A stretch of 64,000 bases of DNA from positions 28,292-92,291 of the forward strand of contig CAMCLK010000016.1 in the NCBI GenBank assembly GCA_945875585.1, read 5' to 3'. The notes beneath the pieces were generated by a model. That model ran no database searches, was not told where the DNA came from, and worked only from the letters and a program-made list of their open reading frames with translations. Positions 61,501-64,000 of the stretch are shown in pieces. Both the position numbers and the translations under genes were made by a program. The stretch is from Candidatus Kuenenia stuttgartensis (lineage in GTDB: Bacteria; Planctomycetota; Planctomycetia; Gemmatales; Gemmataceae). The first letter of the stretch is position 1. Each line of letters opens with the position of its first letter.

Positions 61501-64000
61501 TACCAACTTCCATTTCGATGGCGCCGTTTTCGCCAATTCCGCCTTTCACAGATGTCAGATCAACACCCTTCAGCGCGGTGATGTCAGCCGCGTTGGTATT
61601 GTCGTCCTTGATGGCGTACTGGGCATTAATGCGCACCAAGCCGGCTGTGGCTTCAACCTTCTTAACATTCACTTCGGAATCGGAAGTGTAGTCAACATTG
61701 CCGAACACGCTCTTAACATCGGTCAAGTAGCAAATGGTCGATGGGACACCGCCCGAACCTGCATTGATGGGCGAGACAGCAAATCGAACATACTGGTCGT
61801 ACTTGCTCAAGGCGTAGAACGTTGGCAACGGCGAAGCTGCCTGCTCGTAATCCAACCGGTTGGAATTGGTGCCAATGTAATCCGCGGTCAGACGAATTTC
61901 CTTGCCGTAAATATTCCAGTAGGCGTTTTGCGCATCTGGAATTGCGTCCAGAATACCCGCGTCGTCGGCCAAGGCCTTCAATCTGATCACACCTGTCGTG
62001 GAGTTGGTTGCACCAATCCACATGTTGCCATTCACTTCGTTCAAGTTCATGTCGCCACTGGAGCGGGCAGTAATGCTACCCACGCCGTCAACAGGCATGA
62101 TCACATGTCCGGTATTGGCAGGAATGGTACCGGTGACCTTGTTATCAGAATAAACACCTAAGGTATTGGCGGCCTCAAGCATGATTTTCTTGGAATCAAT
62201 CACACGGACACGGTACTTCTTGGCACCAATAACACCGCCCAGTGGCCTGAGGGTTCCGGGAAGGAACTCGTAGGTCACCATGTCACCATTAACAAAACCA
62301 TGGTCGGCCGCGGAAATCGTGCCATCGGGGTTATTCTTGGCAAAGGAAATACTGCCATCACTGTTGATAGTTGAAATCACCAATGGGCTGAAACGACGGT
62401 CGTAGGTGAATTTGGCGGCAGCCAGAGACCGCGAATCTCCTTGGCTATTGGGGTCGCCCAGAATGGTGGGTATCTTCGACGAACCCACGAAGGAATCTGT
62501 TGTCACATCGCTGGTAAGGTCGGTCAGCAACGGAGCAGCAGTGGTGCCCAGTGTGCCGGCCTTGGCTTCCAGAACCATAGTAGGCGCGGCAATGGTCACC
62601 AGTTCGGTACCTGCCACCAAAATGCTCTTGGCAACCTTGATGATCATCGGCCCGCCGGAGGTGGCCTGTTCCAGATTGATGGTTTCTTCCGATCCCAAGA
62701 ATGTCTGGAATGTCGAATGTGTGATCACGTTCGACACAGCCTGAATATCGAAATCGTCGCGTTGAAACACGGTGAACATCACACCAAGAACGCCACCATC
62801 GATTTGGTAGGTCATGGCGACATCGCCAGCTTCGGCGGCCGCCAAGGCGACCTTCTGGTCGTCTGTCAAAGAATCGACGTTCGTGCCAGCAGGAATTGTC
62901 AGCGCGTAGTTGCCTGGATAATTGACCGTATCGATTGTTCCATTGATATCAACAACAGATCCGTTCAGGGTCTCCGACAGTTGCAGTGTCTGGCCATTGG
63001 CGTTGATCACATAATAGGTCGTACCATCGACCAAACCCGGAATGGCCGTAGCACCCGCCATGGCACGGTAAACAAATACCGTTCCATTGGCAATCTGGTG
63101 ATCGACGGGACTCAACACGTCGTTGATCGGCGAAACCGATCCTTGAACCGGCGCGCCTGTGGTTCGGCCGACAACGGCCATGGTAAGCGTGTTGGTAGCC
63201 GGGTCGATCGTCTTGATGCCGACCATGCCAGGCAGGAACGCTGTCACCGGTGTGCTATCGCGGCCAATGAAACCGCCAGTACCCTCTGCCAAAAGTGTGA
63301 TCTTGGCACCGGCCCGAACATTAGCCGATTCAATGCGTGTCTCAGTTCCGGAGGTAGTGCGCGTGGCGGTCAACAGTCCACCGCCGATGGAGAAGCCCAG
63401 TTCCGCCTCGGAGAATGAGAAACGTGATTTCAGCTTATTGTACTGGTTGATATCGTTGACCAGTTGGTGCGAGCCCGCGAGGGTCCCCGTTAGATCAGCG
63501 ACAACACCTGACGCTTTCAGCTTGATGGTGTTGGCATCTACCACTTCAACGGTGTACGTGGCACCGTTGGTCAATCCACCCAAAGCGCTGGCAGGAATCA
63601 CCAACGACTGATAGGTAACCGTATCGCCGGTCACATAGCCGTGTGTTTGGGAAGGATCCACAAACGCATGGGTTCCGGTCAAAGACCCGGAAAGCGTGAT
63701 GGCGATTCCACTATTGGCGTTGGTGGCCGACGAGGCGAGCTGGAATTCACTGGAACCGATCACAATGGCAAAGTAAGTGGCACCCGCCGTCAAACCGGAA
63801 ATGGCCGCGGTTCCTGGTGCAGGCCGGTATACAACACGGTCGCCGTTAGCCAAGCCATGGGCAACGGACGAGGTGATGGTGTTGCCATTCAGTGAACTTA
63901 CAGTGTACTTACCGTAGGAAAGGGTATCATTATTGATATCCATTCCGGTAACACCAACCAGCAGGCGGTACTGGTAATCGGGGTTGTAGGTGGATTGACC
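58502..64000 (-). CDS. C-terminal 1,832 residues of a giant repetitive surface protein
   Basis: The frame stays open to the right edge, so the N-terminus and export signal are outside the window; an internal ATG at 63943 is not the start. From the N-terminal side, modules with HGLANGDRVVYR...LTAGATYFAIV repeat about every 90 residues. The middle (about residues 600-1150) is beta-rich with filamentous-adhesin-like strands (GSIGETRNDVETD, LKEMIGAMRVVTI). The C-terminal third is ten tandem repeats (see 58700-60545). There is no C-terminal anchor; the end is NIETIQVLRGSM. The composition is low in Cys and rich in Thr, Gly, Asp and Val. It is likely exported and calcium-dependent or adhesive; type I or another secretion route is inference. 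Confidence 0.85.
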   Translation of the reverse strand, partial: GQSTYNPDYQYRLLVGVTGMDINNDTLSYGKYTVSSLNGNTITSSVAHGLANGDRVVYRPAPGTAAISGLTAGATYFAIVIGSSEFQLASSATNANSGIAITLSGSLTGTHAFVDPSQTHGYVTGDTVTYQSLVIPASALGGLTNGATYTVEVVDANTIKLKASGVVADLTGTLAGSHQLVNDINQYNKLKSRFSFSEAELGFSIGGGLLTATRTTSGTETRIESANVRAGAKITLLAEGTGGFIGRDSTPVTAFLPGMVGIKTIDPATNTLTMAVVGRTTGAPVQGSVSPINDVLSPVDHQIANGTVFVYRAMAGATAIPGLVDGTTYYVINANGQTLQLSETLNGSVVDINGTIDTVNYPGNYALTIPAGTNVDSLTDDQKVALAAAEAGDVAMTYQIDGGVLGVMFTVFQRDDFDIQAVSNVITHSTFQTFLGSEETINLEQATSGGPMIIKVAKSILVAGTELVTIAAPTMVLEAKAGTLGTTAAPLLTDLTSDVTTDSFVGSSKIPTILGDPNSQGDSRSLAAAKFTYDRRFSPLVISTINSDGSISFAKNNPDGTISAADHGFVNGDMVTYEFLPGTLRPLGGVIGAKKYRVRVIDSKKIMLEAANTLGVYSDNKVTGTIPANTGHVIMPVDGVGSITARSSGDMNLNEVNGNMWIGATNSTTGVIRLKALADDAGILDAIPDAQNAYWNIYGKEIRLTADYIGTNSNRLDYEQAASPLPTFYALSKYDQYVRFAVSPINAGSGGVPSTICYLTDVKSVFGNVDYTSDSEVNVKKVEATAGLVRINAQYAIKDDNTNAADITALKGVDLTSVKGGIGENGAIEMEVGTTGTVLASALRTVWLTELTEDMNIDRITSTIGTARLMADQSILDWFDDTTADVEAVTLDFKALTGTIGASRNYLEVDSSYRGTVGEVLTQSYLGTYMDESVSDMNLRNVTSLTDVVFLTAAGSIIDIKNDTTIKVQGYGINLISRAGSIGETRNDVETDLQVLTQLTAKASANVYLKEMIGAMRVVTIEGTQGIVRLSVNETSTSGEDFLMEPGDSVVAGVDILIVAADNLFVPEGASMTAGKSITLTADNPDADDAGSIITVSGTFTSPANSVYGYMQRDTLVATNDASFVLANSKMTRTLRAGNIVTVFNLFTLEHAILTGGVGNNTFDIGGWTGTSVIDGVDGTDTIIATTNANFVIANDKLQRTGCGDALLSNIEYGAFRGGIDINTFDVTKWTLPGEVHGDLGIDVINASNDANFSLGNTYLKRSGLSDLLLSGLETGNMTGGRRDNSFTVTDWTGGGLIDGGEGTDTLIAVNDTDFLLSDLILTRGAGKVSLGTLALTNMDDAHLTGGKSANKFTVSDWTGTGALAGLVTDLGGTTVIDSLVATTDSDFTLSSSMLQRSGGRGDMTLFKLTSATLTGGTKNNRFDVSGWAGTLALAGGTGSDTVVWEGKGNVVLGNALLTTTAIKGTMAAIGFAEITGDSSSATYDLNGWTGKATIEAGTGTDTLIVRAISTNASLTDTALTVGTAQIGTLKDFENAILYGTSASQTFNVAGWTNTGSIFGVGGTDTLLDTGSGAFLMQGTTYTAPSKAVWTLDKVGVNVTGSNARDSFAIRTWTGGAVAFNGVNGQDSLLVEANANITITPTLLTIGSIKSTINSTSIDSLTLIGGASANTFTLTGWNKKASIDGGAGKDVLVYAGDTDFLLTANQLVVGKGASSVNSSPTGSIAFTLANTETLTLTGGASANVFTMSGFAGTVNVDGGAGSDVYYLYLTAADALTVVLKDMGKGRTDKDSLFAYAATAVPTHSTSSKRITFMMSRLDYLNIETIQVLRGSM
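58700..60545 (-). repeat. Ten tandem coding repeats in the giant protein
   Basis: About ten units of 50-75 residues. Each has LTGG..N.F.V..WTG, then a turn IDGG.GTD.L, then a strand with D.DF.L....L.R. Units near the C-terminus keep GGASANTF and GGAGKDVL turns, like calcium-binding GGxGxD repeats, whereas middle units lose the Asp. The DNA of the units has drifted, so the copies are old. Confidence 0.8.
62200..63900 (-). repeat. HGL-NGD type repeats in the giant protein
   Basis: At least four looser units of about 70-100 residues, each with H-G-L/F/Y-x-N/T-G-D-x-V-x-Y, then L-x-x-G-x-x-Y and ending in I-x-L-x-A (for example HGFVNGDMVTYEF, HQIANGTVFVYR, HGYVTGDTVTYQ). The spacing is uneven. 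They may continue past the right edge. Confidence 0.65.

Noticed and set aside
59972..62161. A plus-strand open frame of about 729 codons inside the giant gene
   Set aside because: It lies fully antisense to the repeat protein, has no family likeness or ribosome site, and its composition mirrors the codon bias of the real gene.
62441..63418. A 325-codon plus-strand frame opposite the giant gene
   Set aside because: Same reasons: antisense shadow with no recognisable domain.

Overview
The window reads as a chromosomal segment of a planctomycete, most likely of the Gemmatales/Gemmataceae type. The basis is lineage-typical gene families: three DUF1559 prepilin-like proteins with the FTLIELLVVIAIIAVLIGLL helix, a DUF1080 protein, an FHA-Ser/Thr kinase, a CRTAC1-type FG-GAP lipoprotein, an HzsA-like propeller with one c-type haem motif, and a giant repeat-rich surface protein. 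A Kdo-pathway enzyme and two tripartite-type export systems fit a Gram-negative envelope. No phage, insertion sequence, CRISPR array, tRNA or rRNA was seen. Gene order and 4-base stop/start overlaps show many operons.

Layout. 0-7 kb: a DUF2617-like protein and KDPG aldolase, a secreted orphan, then a leftward unit of short SecA-like ATPase, aldehyde dehydrogenase and exported serpin. 7-11.5 kb: DUF1080 protein, FHA kinase with a COG2509 flavoprotein, and an Rrf2 regulator with a likely autoregulated promoter. 11.8-15.3 kb: biotin genes bioA-bioD with a coupled zinc-ribbon membrane protein, and metF divergent to them. 15.3-19 kb: leftward metallo-hydrolase, UDP-HexNAc pyrophosphorylase, mannose-1-P guanylyltransferase and ruvX. 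19.2-27.7 kb: a rightward housekeeping run ffh-rpsP-trmD-rplS-yraN-PPTase-pheA-DAHP synthase-tpiA-kdsD, closed by two REP/BIME-like palindromic elements.

28-43 kb: an exported orphan, secreted MsrB, a sulfotransferase-like protein, a leftward MdtABC-like efflux operon with two RND pumps plus an outer-membrane factor, and a rightward DevBCA-type ABC exporter. 43-47 kb: a translationally coupled DUF2339-DUF3999 membrane pair. 47-58 kb: envelope genes dominated by DUF1559/small-lipoprotein cassettes, the HzsA-like protein, and a flavodoxin-TPR-CRTAC1 unit. 58.5-64 kb: the C-terminal 1,832 residues of a giant repetitive protein whose N-terminus lies beyond the right edge.

The most interesting points are the SecA-like ATPase that stops before the two-helix finger, the serpin with a predicted Arg-Ser reactive bond, the HzsA-like protein lying inside a pseudopilin operon, the repeated DUF1559-lipoprotein pairing with matching promoters, the DUF2339-DUF3999 pair, and the ten-fold repeat array of the giant protein. 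Functions are read from motifs and context only; no database search was possible.
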